A stretch of DNA of 64,000 bases from NCBI RefSeq assembly GCF_902459555.1, contig NZ_CABPSM010000001.1:434001-498000 (forward strand), read 5' to 3'. The notes under the pieces were generated by a model. The model worked only from the letters and a program-made list of their open reading frames with translations, was not told where the DNA came from and did not search any database. Shown piece after piece: positions 46,127 to 55,348 of this stretch. Source of the DNA: Pandoraea horticolens. GTDB lineage: Bacteria; Pseudomonadota; Gammaproteobacteria; Burkholderiales; Burkholderiaceae. The position numbers and the translations under genes were made by a program. Numbering within the stretch: position 1 is the stretch's first letter; the number at the start of each line of letters is the position of its first letter.

Positions 46127-47512
46127 ATGAATCTCCGACAGAAATTTTTCGTCCTGGCACTGTTACCGGTCGCATTGGCCATGGTCGCCATCGCGCTGGC
46201 GGTACGGCATCAAGGCAACGAGCTTTCGCGCGCGCAGCACGAAGCCGTGCAAACCACGTCGCTGGCCAACAAGCGGGCCGAGCTGCTGCATTACGTGGGT
46301 CTGGCGCGCAATGCCATCGAGCCGCTGTACAACGGCCCCGACACCCCTGCCGCGCGCGAACAGGCCCTCGCCACCCTTGCCCGCATGGAATTCGGCAAGG
46401 ACGGCTACTTCTTCGTCTACGATCTCGAAGGCCGCAGCCTGATGCATCCGCGTCAGCCCGAGCTGGTCGGCCACAACCTCTGGTCGCTCAGGGACGAGTC
46501 GGGCGCCCCCACCATCCAACGCTTGATTGCAGCGGCACGCGCGGGCGGCGGCTACGTGCAGTACCCGTGGGAGAAACCGTCCCGCCAGCAAATGACGCCG
46601 AAGCTCGGCTACGTCATTGCCCTGCCACGCTGGAACTGGATGATCGGCACGGGCATTTATCTCGACGATGTCGAAGCCACGCTGCGTGAGTCGGACGAGC
46701 GTGCGCAGGCGAACATCGATCGCACGCTGATCTGGATCACGCTCATCGCTTCATCTTGTCTGGCAATCGTCGGCCTGTGCGGGCTCGTCGTGAACATCAC
46801 CGAACTCAAGACTGCCGACGCGAAGCTGCGCCAACTGGCGCGTCAGGTCGTGGAGTCGCAGGAACTCGAGCGATCGCGTATCTCGCGCGAGTTGCACGAC
46901 GGCATCAGCCAGCTCCTGGTCTCGGTCAAGCTGCTGCTCGAGTCGGCATCAATGCGTCTGCCGGGCTCACCCGCCGCCGCCAGCACCACGTTGGGCGTTG
47001 CCATCGAGCGGCTGAACGGCACGCTCGGCGAAGTGCGCCGCATCTCGCAGGCGTTACGCCCGGCCATGCTCGACGATCTCGGTCTGGCTGCCGCCATCGA
47101 TCAGCTCGCACGGGAATTCGGCTCGCACGCAGGGCTTCCGGTCGAGATGAATGTCGAGGGCGACGCCCCCGTTCTGGACGACAACATCAAGACGATGCTC
47201 TACCGCATCGCGCAGGAGGCGCTCACCAACATCGAGCGCCATGCGCAGGCGTCGCGCGTCTCGATTCTGCTGATCTTCAAGTCCGACGGCATTCATCTGT
47301 CGATTGCCGACGACGGACGCGGCTTCGACGTGTCCGACGTGCACCACGATCCCCGTCACGGCATCGGCCTGCGCAACATGCGTGAACGCCTGGACGCCGT
47401 CGGCGGCGTACTCGGTATTCAGTCGTGGCCCGGTCTTACCACCGTCAGTGCGTGGGTACCTCTCACGCCTGCCGCCGCGAAAGCGGCGCTTCGTGCAACA
47501 ACACGCAAATGA
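46127..47512 (+). CDS. Cache-domain sensor histidine kinase (NarX/HisKA_3 type)
   Basis: This 461-residue protein starts MNLRQKFFVLALLPVALAMV. It has a membrane helix, then a periplasmic single Cache domain at about residues 30-185 (markers GKDGYFFVYDLEG and WNWMIGTGIYLDDVE), a second helix (LIWITLIASSCLAIVGLCGL), then HisKA_3 (RISRELHDGISQLLVSVKLL) and HATPase_c. Cache domains of this type bind small carboxylates or amino acids. It is divergent from cstA, so it probably senses the transported carbon compound. Its stop codon overlaps the regulator's ATG by four bases. Confidence 0.93.
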   Translation: MNLRQKFFVLALLPVALAMVAIALAVRHQGNELSRAQHEAVQTTSLANKRAELLHYVGLARNAIEPLYNGPDTPAAREQALATLARMEFGKDGYFFVYDLEGRSLMHPRQPELVGHNLWSLRDESGAPTIQRLIAAARAGGGYVQYPWEKPSRQQMTPKLGYVIALPRWNWMIGTGIYLDDVEATLRESDERAQANIDRTLIWITLIASSCLAIVGLCGLVVNITELKTADAKLRQLARQVVESQELERSRISRELHDGISQLLVSVKLLLESASMRLPGSPAAASTTLGVAIERLNGTLGEVRRISQALRPAMLDDLGLAAAIDQLAREFGSHAGLPVEMNVEGDAPVLDDNIKTMLYRIAQEALTNIERHAQASRVSILLIFKSDGIHLSIADDGRGFDVSDVHHDPRHGIGLRNMRERLDAVGGVLGIQSWPGLTTVSAWVPLTPAAAKAALRATTRK

Positions 47513-48141
47513 CGCAAGCTCACCCTATCCGATTGCTGCTGATCGACGATCACCCGCTCGTCCGCGACGGACTCCGTGCGCGCTTCGACGCCTCGCCCAA
47601 TCTTCAGGTCGTGGGGGAAGCGGGCAATGCGCAGGAAGCGCTCACGCGAGCGAAAACATCGTCGCCTGATCTCGCGCTGATGGACATCAGCATGCGCGGC
47701 ACGAATGGTATCGAACTGACAGCCCAGTTCCGCGAGCAGTTTCCGCACATCGCCGTGTTGATACTCTCGATGCACGACAATGCCGAATACGTGCGTCAGG
47801 CCGTTCGCGCCGGTGCACGCGGCTACGTGCTCAAAGACGCGCCCGCGCACGAGATCGTGACCGCCATCGAACGCGTCGCTCGCGGCGATGCGTACTACAG
47901 CGCCGCCATTGCTGCGCGCGTGGTGCAGGCCTCGACGTCGCATGCGCCGATCGATTCGCTCACGCCCCGCGAACGTGAAATCCTCACGCGTATCGCCCGC
48001 GGACTGGCGAACAAACAGATTGCGACGGAAATGGATTTGTCGGTCCGGACCGTGGAAACCCATCGGCTCAATATCAAGCGCAAGCTCGGCATCGAAGGGC
48101 AAGCGGAGTTGATCAAATTCGCGGTGGAGAATCGACTGTAA
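47509..48141 (+). CDS. NarL/LuxR-family response regulator
   Basis: The 210-residue protein starts MTQAHPIRLLLIDDHPLVRD. The receiver Asp is in LALMDISMRGTNG, with Lys in YVLKDAP. The LuxR-type helix-turn-helix is LTPREREILTRIARGLANKQ followed by SVRTVETHRLNIKRKL. It is coupled by ATGA overlap to the Cache kinase and is probably its output. The likely target is the divergent cstA-ybdD operon, by proximity only. Confidence 0.95.
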   Translation: MTQAHPIRLLLIDDHPLVRDGLRARFDASPNLQVVGEAGNAQEALTRAKTSSPDLALMDISMRGTNGIELTAQFREQFPHIAVLILSMHDNAEYVRQAVRAGARGYVLKDAPAHEIVTAIERVARGDAYYSAAIAARVVQASTSHAPIDSLTPREREILTRIARGLANKQIATEMDLSVRTVETHRLNIKRKLGIEGQAELIKFAVENRL

Positions 48142-48172
48142 GGTGTCGACGGGACAATCGCCCGGCATCGAT

Positions 48173-48323
48173 CTACTGCTGAAACGGGTTGTACACCTCC
48201 ACGCCTGTGCCGGAGAAATCCTTGACGTTACGCATCACTACGACGAATGAATCGCTGTACACCAACGTCACCTCCCCTCAACTTCCTGCACTCACTGATC
48301 ACGTTCGTATCGAACAGATACAT
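48173..48323 (-). pseudogene. Decayed FitB/VapC-type PIN toxin with internal deletion
   Basis: From the ATG at 48323 the frame reads MYLFDTNVISECRKL, the PIN-domain start with its first catalytic Asp, and stops after 31 codons at 48228. In another frame the sequence down to 48173 reads MRNVKDFSGTGVEVYNPFQQ, the usual PIN-toxin C-terminus with its last acidic residue. About 90 middle residues are missing. So an internal deletion with frame change has destroyed the toxin. The antitoxin gene upstream appears intact. Confidence 0.75.
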
Positions 48324-48340
48324 TGCAGTACTCAATTGGC

Positions 48341-48547
48341 TCAATTGACACGCGCGAAATCGCTGTCGAGTCCGACGTTAGGGAAATTCATGATCGCTTC
48401 CCCGACGCATCGGAACCCCGGAAGCCTCGCCACGTTATCCAGAATGGCCAGCACCTCTGCCTCCGGCGTTCTGTCATGCAATGCCGCGCGCGATCGGATC
48501 GATCTCATGAGCGGTTCATCAATCCCCTCGATCAACATCATGTGCAT
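48341..48547 (-). CDS. FitA-like antitoxin, partner toxin decayed
   Basis: The 68-residue protein has a short ribbon-helix-helix N-terminus with IRSRAALHDRTPEAEVLAIL, the FitA/Arc-type pattern. A GGGAGGGG SD precedes the ATG at 48547. FitA-type antitoxins bind their own promoter and neutralise a PIN-domain toxin. Only a broken toxin follows 17 bases downstream. Confidence 0.75.
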   Translation of the reverse strand: MHMMLIEGIDEPLMRSIRSRAALHDRTPEAEVLAILDNVARLPGFRCVGEAIMNFPNVGLDSDFARVN

Positions 48548-48688
48548 ACGCCCCTCCCTTCATTCATCAACAAAAGTCGGCGTCCGAATTGAACACCCGA
48601 ACAACAGGAGAAATGCTAGCACCGGAGAACTTTCGAAAACCGGCCAAAACCTCGCCCGGTGCAGCTTTCGGAAGGATCACAAGACAAT

Positions 48689-48722
48689 AAAAAAATCCCA
48701 CCGAGGATTCCCTCGATGGGAT
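48689..48722 (-). terminator. Terminator of pckG
   Basis: ATCCCACCGAGG and CCTCGATGGGAT pair with one mismatch around a four-base loop, followed on the minus strand by seven T residues. It lies 83 bases after pckG and upstream of the antitoxin gene. Confidence 0.88.
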
Positions 48723-48804
48723 CGTGTGGTGCACCCCGTTGGCGCTGCCGCCGATACCGGTAATCGCACAGGGTCAGTGCACTACCGCCGCGATATCAGA
48801 CGAA

Positions 48805-50688
48805 TCACGACTTCAGGCGACGCTCGATGTCGGCCTTCGTGTCGAGCAGCGCCTGCGGCAGGTGATGCTTGAGCGTATCGAACAACTCGGCGTGAAGTTT
48901 CAGCTCCTCATGCCATGCGGCCGGCTCCATCGACGTCACATCGTCGAACTGTGCCTGCGTGAACGACAGGCCGTTCCAGTTCAGATCTTCGTAGCGCGGC
49001 GTGATGCCAAACGCGTTCTCCACCCCCTGCGCCGTGCCGTCGATACGGCCGAGCATCCATGCCAGCACACGCATGTTCTCGCCGAAGCCCGGCCACACGA
49101 ACTTGCCGTCGGCCCCCTTGCGGAACCAGTTCACGCAATAGATCTTCGGCAGCTTCGCGCCCGTCTTGTCGAGGTGCGCGCCGGTGTCGAGCCAGTGCTG
49201 GAAGTAGTCGCTCATGTTGTAGCCGCAGAACGGCAGCATAGCGAACGGATCGCGACGCACCACGCCCTGCTGGCCCGCCGCAGCGGCAGTCGTCTCCGAG
49301 CCCATCGTCGCGGCCATGTACACCCCTTCGGTCCAGTCGCGGGCTTCGGTCACCAGCGGCACAGTCGTGGAGCGGCGGCCGCCGAAAATGAATGCGTCGA
49401 TCGCCACACCGGCCGGGTTTTCCCAGCCGGCATCGATCGACGGACATTGCGACGCCGGCGCAGTGAAGCGCGAATTCGGATGCGCTGCCTTGCGGCCTGT
49501 CGCCTTCCCGCTTTCCGGTGTCCAGTCCTTGCCCTGCCAGTCGATCAGATGAGCAGGCGGCGTGTCGGTCAGGCCTTCCCACCACACGTCGCCATCGTCG
49601 GTCAGCGCCACGTTGGTGAAAATGACGTTCTCGCCGAGCGTGGCCAGCGCGTTCGGGTTGGTCTTCTCGCTCGTGCCCGGCGCCACGCCGAAGAAGCCGG
49701 CTTCCGGGTTGATCGCGTACAGACGGCCGTCTTTGCCCGGCTTGATCCAGGCGATGTCGTCGCCGAGGGTCTCGACCTTCCAGCCGTCGAAGCCCTTCGG
49801 CGGAATCAGCATCGCGAAGTTGGTCTTGCCGCATGCCGACGGGAACGCCGCCGCCACGTGATACTTCTTGCCCTCGGGCGACGTCACGCCAAGAATCAGC
49901 ATGTGTTCGGCCAGCCAGCCTTCGTCGCGGCCCATCTTCGAGGCGATGCGCAGCGCAAAGCACTTCTTGCCCAGCAGCGCGTTGCCGCCGTAGCCCGAGC
50001 CATAGCTCCAGATCTCACGGGTTTCCGGGAAGTGAACGATGTACTTCGTCGTGTTGCACGGCCAGGCCACGTCCTTCTCACCGGCCGCAAGCGGCTTGCC
50101 GACCGTGTGCACGCACGGCACGAACGCGCCGTCGGTGCCAAGCACGTCGTACACGGCGCGGCCCATGCGCGTCATGATGCGCATGTTCACCACCACGTAA
50201 GGCGTATCGGACAATTCCACGCCGATATGCGCAATCGGCGAACCGAGCGGCCCCATCGAGAACGGCACGACGTACATCGTGCGACCGCGCATGCAGCCCG
50301 CGAACAGGCCGTCGAGCGTCGTGCGCATCTCACGCGGATCGATCCAGTGGTTGGTCGGACCGGCGTCTTCGCGCTTTTCGCTACAGATGAACGTGCGGTC
50401 TTCCACACGCGCCACATCCGACGGATCGGACAGCGCGAGGAACGAATTCGGACGCTTGGCGGGGTTGAGCCGCGTCATCGTGCCGGCGGCCACCATCTGT
50501 TCGCACAGACGGTCGTATTCCTCCTGCGAGCCGTCGCACCAGACAACACGCTCAGGCTGGGTGATCGCCGCGATGTGCGATACCCAGTCGATCAGCTTGC
50601 GGTGACGCACCCAGGTGGGCAGATCACGTGTAGCGACATTGGACGAGGAGGCGTCGAGCGCGCTGGCGCTCACACTGGCTTGCGTCAT
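48805..50688 (-). CDS. pckG: Phosphoenolpyruvate carboxykinase (GTP)
   Basis: PckG (627 residues) converts oxaloacetate and GTP to PEP, the first step of gluconeogenesis. Family motifs: the kinase-1a loop [13 protein letters not shown] with the catalytic Cys, GDDIAWI, and [17 protein letters not shown]. The ATG at 50688 ([11 protein letters not shown]) has GGAG nine bases upstream. An ATG at 50703 adds five residues without an SD. The length is normal for the GTP class. Confidence 0.97.
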   Translation of the reverse strand: MTQASVSASALDASSSNVATRDLPTWVRHRKLIDWVSHIAAITQPERVVWCDGSQEEYDRLCEQMVAAGTMTRLNPAKRPNSFLALSDPSDVARVEDRTFICSEKREDAGPTNHWIDPREMRTTLDGLFAGCMRGRTMYVVPFSMGPLGSPIAHIGVELSDTPYVVVNMRIMTRMGRAVYDVLGTDGAFVPCVHTVGKPLAAGEKDVAWPCNTTKYIVHFPETREIWSYGSGYGGNALLGKKCFALRIASKMGRDEGWLAEHMLILGVTSPEGKKYHVAAAFPSACGKTNFAMLIPPKGFDGWKVETLGDDIAWIKPGKDGRLYAINPEAGFFGVAPGTSEKTNPNALATLGENVIFTNVALTDDGDVWWEGLTDTPPAHLIDWQGKDWTPESGKATGRKAAHPNSRFTAPASQCPSIDAGWENPAGVAIDAFIFGGRRSTTVPLVTEARDWTEGVYMAATMGSETTAAAAGQQGVVRRDPFAMLPFCGYNMSDYFQHWLDTGAHLDKTGAKLPKIYCVNWFRKGADGKFVWPGFGENMRVLAWMLGRIDGTAQGVENAFGITPRYEDLNWNGLSFTQAQFDDVTSMEPAAWHEELKLHAELFDTLKHHLPQALLDTKADIERRLKS

Positions 50689-51248
50689 GGGGGTTGTCTC
50701 CATGCAGAGTCGAGAAGTCGATGCGGACGACGGGCGTCTGTTGCGCGGGCACGTTGGATCGCCGGGCAACCCATCCGGTTGGGGATACCGGACAGGCGGA
50801 CATGCCCCGGCGGTTACCGCAGGCGCTGGCAATCCGGGCGCTCGCAGGTTCAGGCCGCGTGAAGAATGGTGTGTGTTGTACGTCTTGCGACGCACGCAGC
50901 AACACACACGGGAAGGCAGAGGGCAACACGCGCATCGATACGTGCGCTTCAAGCGTCTCGTTCACCGGGTCCGATTTGTGTGTACGGGGTGGATTCGATT
51001 TTTTGCCATCGTGTTCAGGCGGTTTCGCCATGGTTGCCAGGACACCTGCCATACTATGCAAAACGAGGCGTCAGCATACCACCGCGCAAATCGCACCGGT
51101 GCTGCGTCGCAACAAGGCCGGCGGGGGATTTGCCCTGATAACGCCGTCCGTGTCAACGACCAGAGCACCCGCCCGTGCGACGGCCTCCGACAATTGTTCC
51201 GTCCCCGCAGGACTCCCCGGTTCCGCGCCGATCCGATTACGTTTTGCC
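50689..51248. other. Divergent region between pckG and the dehydrogenase gene
   Basis: A 560-base gap with no supported gene. It contains an inverted repeat, GTGTGTTG (50871-50878) and CAACACAC (50900-50907), spaced by 21 bases, which may be a regulatory site or hairpin. Confidence 0.5.
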
Positions 51249-52259
51249 ATGAAAATTGCCATTCTCGACGACTATCAGGACGCCGTTCGCAAGCTCGACT
51301 GCTTCTCCCTGTTGGCCGGTCATGACGTCAAGGTCTTCAACAATACGGTCAAGGGCGTCGGGCAACTCGCTGCCCGCGTCGGCGAAGCCGAAGTGCTCGT
51401 GCTGATCCGCGAACGTACCGCCATCACGGCGCAGCTCATTGACAAGCTGCCGCGTCTGCGGATCATCAGCCAGACCGGACGCGCCGGCACTCACATCGAC
51501 ATCGACGCCTGCACCGCCCGTGGCGTGGCGGTACTCGAAGGCGTGGGCTCGCCCATCGCACCGGCCGAGCTTACCTGGGCGCTGATCATGGCCGCCCAGC
51601 GCCGCATTCCGCAGTACGTCTCCAGCCTCAAGCACGGCGCGTGGCAACAATCGGGCCTGAAATCGTCGAGCATGCCGCCGAACTTCGGTCTGGGTCAGGT
51701 ACTGCGCGGCCAGACGCTCGGCCTCTGGGGTTACGGCAAGATCGGCCGCCTCGTGGCAGGCTACGGCCGCGCCTTCGGCATGGAAGTGATGGTGTGGGGC
51801 CGCGAGGGTTCGCGTGAAGCTGCCGCGGCCGACGGCCTGCGCGTGGCGGACAGCAAGGAAGAACTCTTCACGCAAAGCGATGTGCTCTCGCTGCACCTGC
51901 GCCTGAACGACGAGACGCGTCACCTCGTCAAACTCGAAGATCTGCTGCAAATGAAACAGACCGCCCTGTTCGTGAACACGAGCCGGGCGGAACTGGTGGA
52001 AGAAAACGCGCTGATCACGGCGCTGAACCGCGGCCGTCCGGGCATGGCGGCCATCGATGTCTTCGAGAGCGAGCCGATTCTGCAAGGCAACCCGCTGCTG
52101 CGCCTGGAGAATTGCGTGTGTACGCCGCACATCGGCTATGTCGAGCGTGAGAGCTACGAACTGTATTTCCGCGTGGCTTTCCAGAACATCGTCGACTTCC
52201 TGAGCGGCGACCGCGCTCACGTCGCAAATCCGGCTGCGCTGCTCGGCTTCGGTCGATAA
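51249..52259 (+). CDS. D-2-hydroxyacid dehydrogenase family protein
   Basis: The 336-residue protein starts MKIAILDDYQDAVRKLDCFS. The NAD-binding motif is LGLWGYGKIGRLVAGYGRAF. The catalytic Arg, Glu and His lie in NTSRAELVEE, DVFESEP and PHIGYVERES. It reduces or oxidises a 2-keto/2-hydroxy acid; the true substrate is unknown (phosphoglycerate, glyoxylate and lactate types share this fold). It is divergent from pckG. Confidence 0.93.
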   Translation: MKIAILDDYQDAVRKLDCFSLLAGHDVKVFNNTVKGVGQLAARVGEAEVLVLIRERTAITAQLIDKLPRLRIISQTGRAGTHIDIDACTARGVAVLEGVGSPIAPAELTWALIMAAQRRIPQYVSSLKHGAWQQSGLKSSSMPPNFGLGQVLRGQTLGLWGYGKIGRLVAGYGRAFGMEVMVWGREGSREAAAADGLRVADSKEELFTQSDVLSLHLRLNDETRHLVKLEDLLQMKQTALFVNTSRAELVEENALITALNRGRPGMAAIDVFESEPILQGNPLLRLENCVCTPHIGYVERESYELYFRVAFQNIVDFLSGDRAHVANPAALLGFGR

Positions 52260-52297
52260 CGCCACCGCACACGCTTCGCGCGCCCGCGAGGCGTGCC

Positions 52298-53146
52298 CTA
52301 TTTCATCGTGTCCAGATGACGCAGGAACGTCTCGCCGTCCTTGCGACCCAGCGCGAATGCCGGGCCCATCATGTCGGGGCGCGTGTAATCCCAACTGGAA
52401 ATCGGTACGGGCACGCTCGGCTGCACATATAGCCGGTCTTGCCCGCCGTGATGCTGCGTGAATATCTGCGGACGCGGATAGCGCCGCGTCACCAGCACAA
52501 GCACCTGGCCGGGCATGGCATCGAGCGCGTCGACGGGCACGTTGTCGACCATGCCGCCATCGAGCACGGCCCGTCCGTCGCGACGGAGAATCGGCGTGAA
52601 CGGCGGCGTACAGGACGATTGCAGCATCAGATCGGCCAGATCCTCGGTGGACCGGCAATCCTGCGCGCGCACGAATTCGGGAGTGAAGCCAAGCCGACGG
52701 GCGAGCGTCGGGTGCAGAGTACGGCGCACGTGCTTGTCGATGTTGTAGGCCACCAGCGCTGCCGCCGTGGCCGTGCGTGGCCCGAGCCAGCGCGGGATGT
52801 GCGACACGCCGACGCGAATCTCCGGTCCGGCGGCGAGCTTGTCGAGCTGGCCCTCATAAATGTCGAGCAGCGCCTGCCGGTAGATGCGGTAATGCGGAAA
52901 CACCCGCTCACGGCGCAGCAGGTTGCCCCAGTAGGCGTTCTTGCGATTGTTCGCGAGTGCCCGCCGGTAATAGTCCATCACCCAGTCCGATTCGCGCATG
53001 TGCAGCATGCACGCGGTGGCCGCCCCGGCCGATATCCCGGTGATGACGCGCGGGCGCAGCGGCACCTCGCGCACGACGCGTTCCCAGAATCCCGCCTGCC
53101 ACCAGCAACGGTTGCCGCCGCCGGCGAATACGATCTGATCGAACAC
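52298..53146 (-). CDS. Patatin-like phospholipase
   Basis: The 282-residue protein has the patatin catalytic dyad: the oxyanion loop FAGGGNRCWWQAGFWE, the nucleophile Ser in ITGISAGAATA and the Asp in AVLDGGMVDNVPVD. Patatins hydrolyse acyl esters of lipids. No signal peptide is visible, so it may be cytosolic or a secreted effector by another route. It starts at a GTG. Confidence 0.9.
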   Translation of the reverse strand: MFDQIVFAGGGNRCWWQAGFWERVVREVPLRPRVITGISAGAATACMLHMRESDWVMDYYRRALANNRKNAYWGNLLRRERVFPHYRIYRQALLDIYEGQLDKLAAGPEIRVGVSHIPRWLGPRTATAAALVAYNIDKHVRRTLHPTLARRLGFTPEFVRAQDCRSTEDLADLMLQSSCTPPFTPILRRDGRAVLDGGMVDNVPVDALDAMPGQVLVLVTRRYPRPQIFTQHHGGQDRLYVQPSVPVPISSWDYTRPDMMGPAFALGRKDGETFLRHLDTMK

Positions 53147-53202
53147 CTGGCCCCCTTCGGTGATATCGCGTTATCGACGCTGAACGTCTTGCAACGGTAC
53201 GC

Positions 53203-53604
53203 TCAAAGCAGCGCGTAGGTCGTGGTGGCGTGCACCGCCATCTTGCCCGATGCATCGAGAATCTCGATCTCGCCGAACACCAGATTCTTGCCGCGACGCA
53301 GAATCCGCGCGATCACGCGCAAATCGCCCTCGGCCACCGGGCGCATGAACTGCGTGTTGAGCGTGACGGTCGTCATCGGCTGGAAGCCGCCAAGCGAGGC
53401 CGAGAGCGCCACCACCATGGCCGTGTCGGCCACGGCCATGAAGACCTGCCCGCAGATGACGCCGCCGCCGTGTTTGAACGCAGCGTCGAACGGCAATCGC
53501 AATTCGCTTTGTTCCGGCCCGGTCGCCTCGACTTGCAGATTGAGTTGCCGCACCCACGGCGCGACGAGTTCATCGAGCATCTTCTGCGCCTGCACCCGCT
53601 CCAT
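53203..53604 (-). CDS. PaaI-family hotdog thioesterase
   Basis: The 133-residue protein starts MERVQAQKMLDELVAPWVRQ with AGGAGG upstream. Hotdog-fold markers: FDAAFKHGGGVICGQVFMAV and TLNTQFMRPVAEGDLRV. Such enzymes cleave acyl-CoA thioesters; the substrate is unknown. It lies 57 bases upstream of the patatin gene on the same strand and may be co-transcribed. Confidence 0.9.
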   Translation of the reverse strand: MERVQAQKMLDELVAPWVRQLNLQVEATGPEQSELRLPFDAAFKHGGGVICGQVFMAVADTAMVVALSASLGGFQPMTTVTLNTQFMRPVAEGDLRVIARILRRGKNLVFGEIEILDASGKMAVHATTTYALL

Positions 53605-53645
53605 CCCGACCCTCCTCCAATATCGTTGTGACGCCGATGATAGCG

Positions 53646-53682
53646 CCAAAACAACAGCGCCACCCGGCAAGGGGTGGCGCTG
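53646..53682 (-). terminator. Terminator after the duplicated-domain periplasmic gene
   Basis: CAGCGCCACCC (53655-53665) pairs with GGGTGGCGCTG around a short loop, and the minus strand then has TTGTTTTGG. It lies between that gene and the thioesterase gene. Confidence 0.65.
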
Positions 53683-53715
53683 GCGTCATGCGCGCGATCC
53701 GTAATCAGCGGCAAC

Positions 53716-54303
53716 TCATCCGTTCGTCTTGTCCTGATGAACTCGCTGGCTTTGGTGATTTTCGCGATGCTGGATGCCTGCCTGCTCGCCCTTGCTCACG
53801 TGACCGTTCTGGCCCGCGTGCGCTTCGGCGGTGTCGACATGGGCCTGCCCGCGCTCAAGACTACCGACCTGGCGATTATTCAACGTACCGGCGGCCTGTC
53901 CCTGGGCGATGCGCTTTTCCTGGTTGACGTTACGTTGCACGTCGGCCTGCATGCGCTCCGACGACTTCGACGTGGGATTCGCCACCTGGCCGTTGTGCTT
54001 GAGCTGATCAATCTTCGCGCTCTCCTTGTTCTGCGCGTTGGCGATGCGCGCCTTCTCGGCGGCGGTATCTCCCGTGTGATCGGCGTGCGCTTGCATGCGG
54101 TCGATCTTCGCCTCTCCCCTCTCGATGCTCGACGCTTCCTTGGTCGTCAGTTGACCGCTCTTCAGTCCGTTCTCGACGCGCTGCTGCTGGTGGATGTCGC
54201 GCGCCGTCTCGGTGGGGGTGCTTTGCGCAAACGCCTGCGAGGCGAACACACCGCCGAGGGCAACCGTCACGGCACTCAGAATCAGCGTTTTACGAACGTT
54301 CAT
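53716..54303 (-). CDS. Periplasmic protein with internal duplication, function unknown
   Basis: The 195-residue protein has a signal peptide (ILSAVTVALGGVFASQAFAQ, cleavage after AFA). The mature part is very polar, rich in Gln, Lys, Arg and His, and contains two related copies. The first has QQQRVENGLKSGQLTTKEAS then SIERGEAKIDRMQAHA, and the second NQEKRIAQGQAAGTLNNRQVG then SLERGQAHVDTAEAHA. AAGGA precedes the ATG at 54303. I do not recognise a named family. Confidence 0.85.
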   Translation of the reverse strand: MNVRKTLILSAVTVALGGVFASQAFAQSTPTETARDIHQQQRVENGLKSGQLTTKEASSIERGEAKIDRMQAHADHTGDTAAEKARIANAQNKESAKIDQLKHNGQVANPTSKSSERMQADVQRNVNQEKRIAQGQAAGTLNNRQVGSLERGQAHVDTAEAHAGQNGHVSKGEQAGIQHRENHQSQRVHQDKTNG

Positions 54304-54690
54304 GATGGAATCCTTATTGACTTTGGCTGTGCTTTCGAAATACCCGGACACGATCGGGTGGATGCGTGTTCGGGGAACCGGCGGGACCGGGGCCGTTGGC
54401 GGGATTGCCAGCGAATGACCGTGTCCTTATGCGGATTAACGAAGCGCGCGAGCATCGCGCCGACAGCCGTCGTGTAACCGGGCAGTCCGAAAAGTAACGG
54501 CTTGTAATCCGCGCGCCGGGGCAGAGGCGGGCTATGTCCCTGAAATCGCTCAGACAGTCGCAGACAGCGCGGTAACGATTTGATACAGTGGTGCCCATTT
54601 GGTCGGCACGCCCTGCCGCAGAGCGCGCCACCCCATTTCCCCCCATCAGTCCCCATACGCGAACAAGCGAGTCAAGAAGGAGCCTTCACC
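54304..54690. other. Divergent region upstream of the DoxX gene
   Basis: A 387-base gap between two divergent genes with no supported gene. No clear promoter or operator was found. Confidence 0.4.
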
Positions 54691-55098
54691 ATGCAGAGCA
54701 CCAGAGACGACCTCGGCAAACTCATCCTGCGCCTTACCCTCGGCATCCTGCTGCTGTTTCACGGCGTCAGCAAAGTGATCAACGGGGTCGGTTTCATCGA
54801 GGGCATGGTTACCTCGCACGGCCTGCCGAGTTTCCTCGCCTACGGCGCCTACCTGGGTGAAGTGCTCGCGCCGGTGCTTCTGATTCTTGGTGTGCTCACC
54901 CGTCTGGGCGGCCTGCTCGTCGTGTGCAACATGCTTGTCGCCTTCTCACTGGTTCACCTGAGTCAACTGGGCGACCTCTCGAAGACCGGCGGCTGGGCGC
55001 TGGAGCTGCAAGGCTTCTATCTGCTCGCGGGCCTTTGCGTGATTCTCTTCGGTGCCGGGCGCTACAGCGTGTCCGGTGGCCGTGGCGCCTGGGACTGA
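54691..55098 (+). CDS. DoxX-family membrane protein
   Basis: The 135-residue protein starts MQSTRDDLGKLILRLTLGIL with AAGGAG upstream. It has four membrane segments and the DoxX markers LLLFHGVSKVINGVGFIEG and AYLGEVLAPVLLILGV. DoxX relatives are linked to thiosulfate oxidation or to redox homeostasis at the membrane; the role here is unknown. It stands alone. Confidence 0.92.
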   Translation: MQSTRDDLGKLILRLTLGILLLFHGVSKVINGVGFIEGMVTSHGLPSFLAYGAYLGEVLAPVLLILGVLTRLGGLLVVCNMLVAFSLVHLSQLGDLSKTGGWALELQGFYLLAGLCVILFGAGRYSVSGGRGAWD

Positions 55099-55168
55099 CC
55101 TGAGACCAGCTAACGTCGCCCATCGGGAACCGGCCGCCGCGCGCAGTGTTGCGCCGGCGGTCGCGACG

Positions 55169-55210
55169 GCCCGCGCTTGCCGCCCTTGTCGATGGGCGGC
55201 AAGCGCGGGC
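55169..55210. repeat. Perfect 17-base inverted repeat after the DoxX gene
   Basis: GCCCGCGCTTGCCGCCC and GGGCGGCAAGCGCGGGC pair perfectly around an eight-base loop. There is no U-tract, so it may be a message-end stabiliser rather than a standard terminator. Confidence 0.85.
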
Positions 55211-55348
55211 CGAGTCGTTTCGGCATATTGCATACGCAGGCGCCGGTAACGTCGGGTAATACAGCGGTTGCACTTTGCAACTTGTTCCGCGCGGCAATGA
55301 CTTACTCTGAAACTGCCAATTCCGGCAGTATCAACAGGAGTCAACACC

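Noticed and set aside
43641-46130. Open frame of 829 codons on the plus strand across cstA
   Set aside because: CstA and YbdD on the minus strand are clear; the plus-strand product is Arg/His/Asp-rich with no domain.
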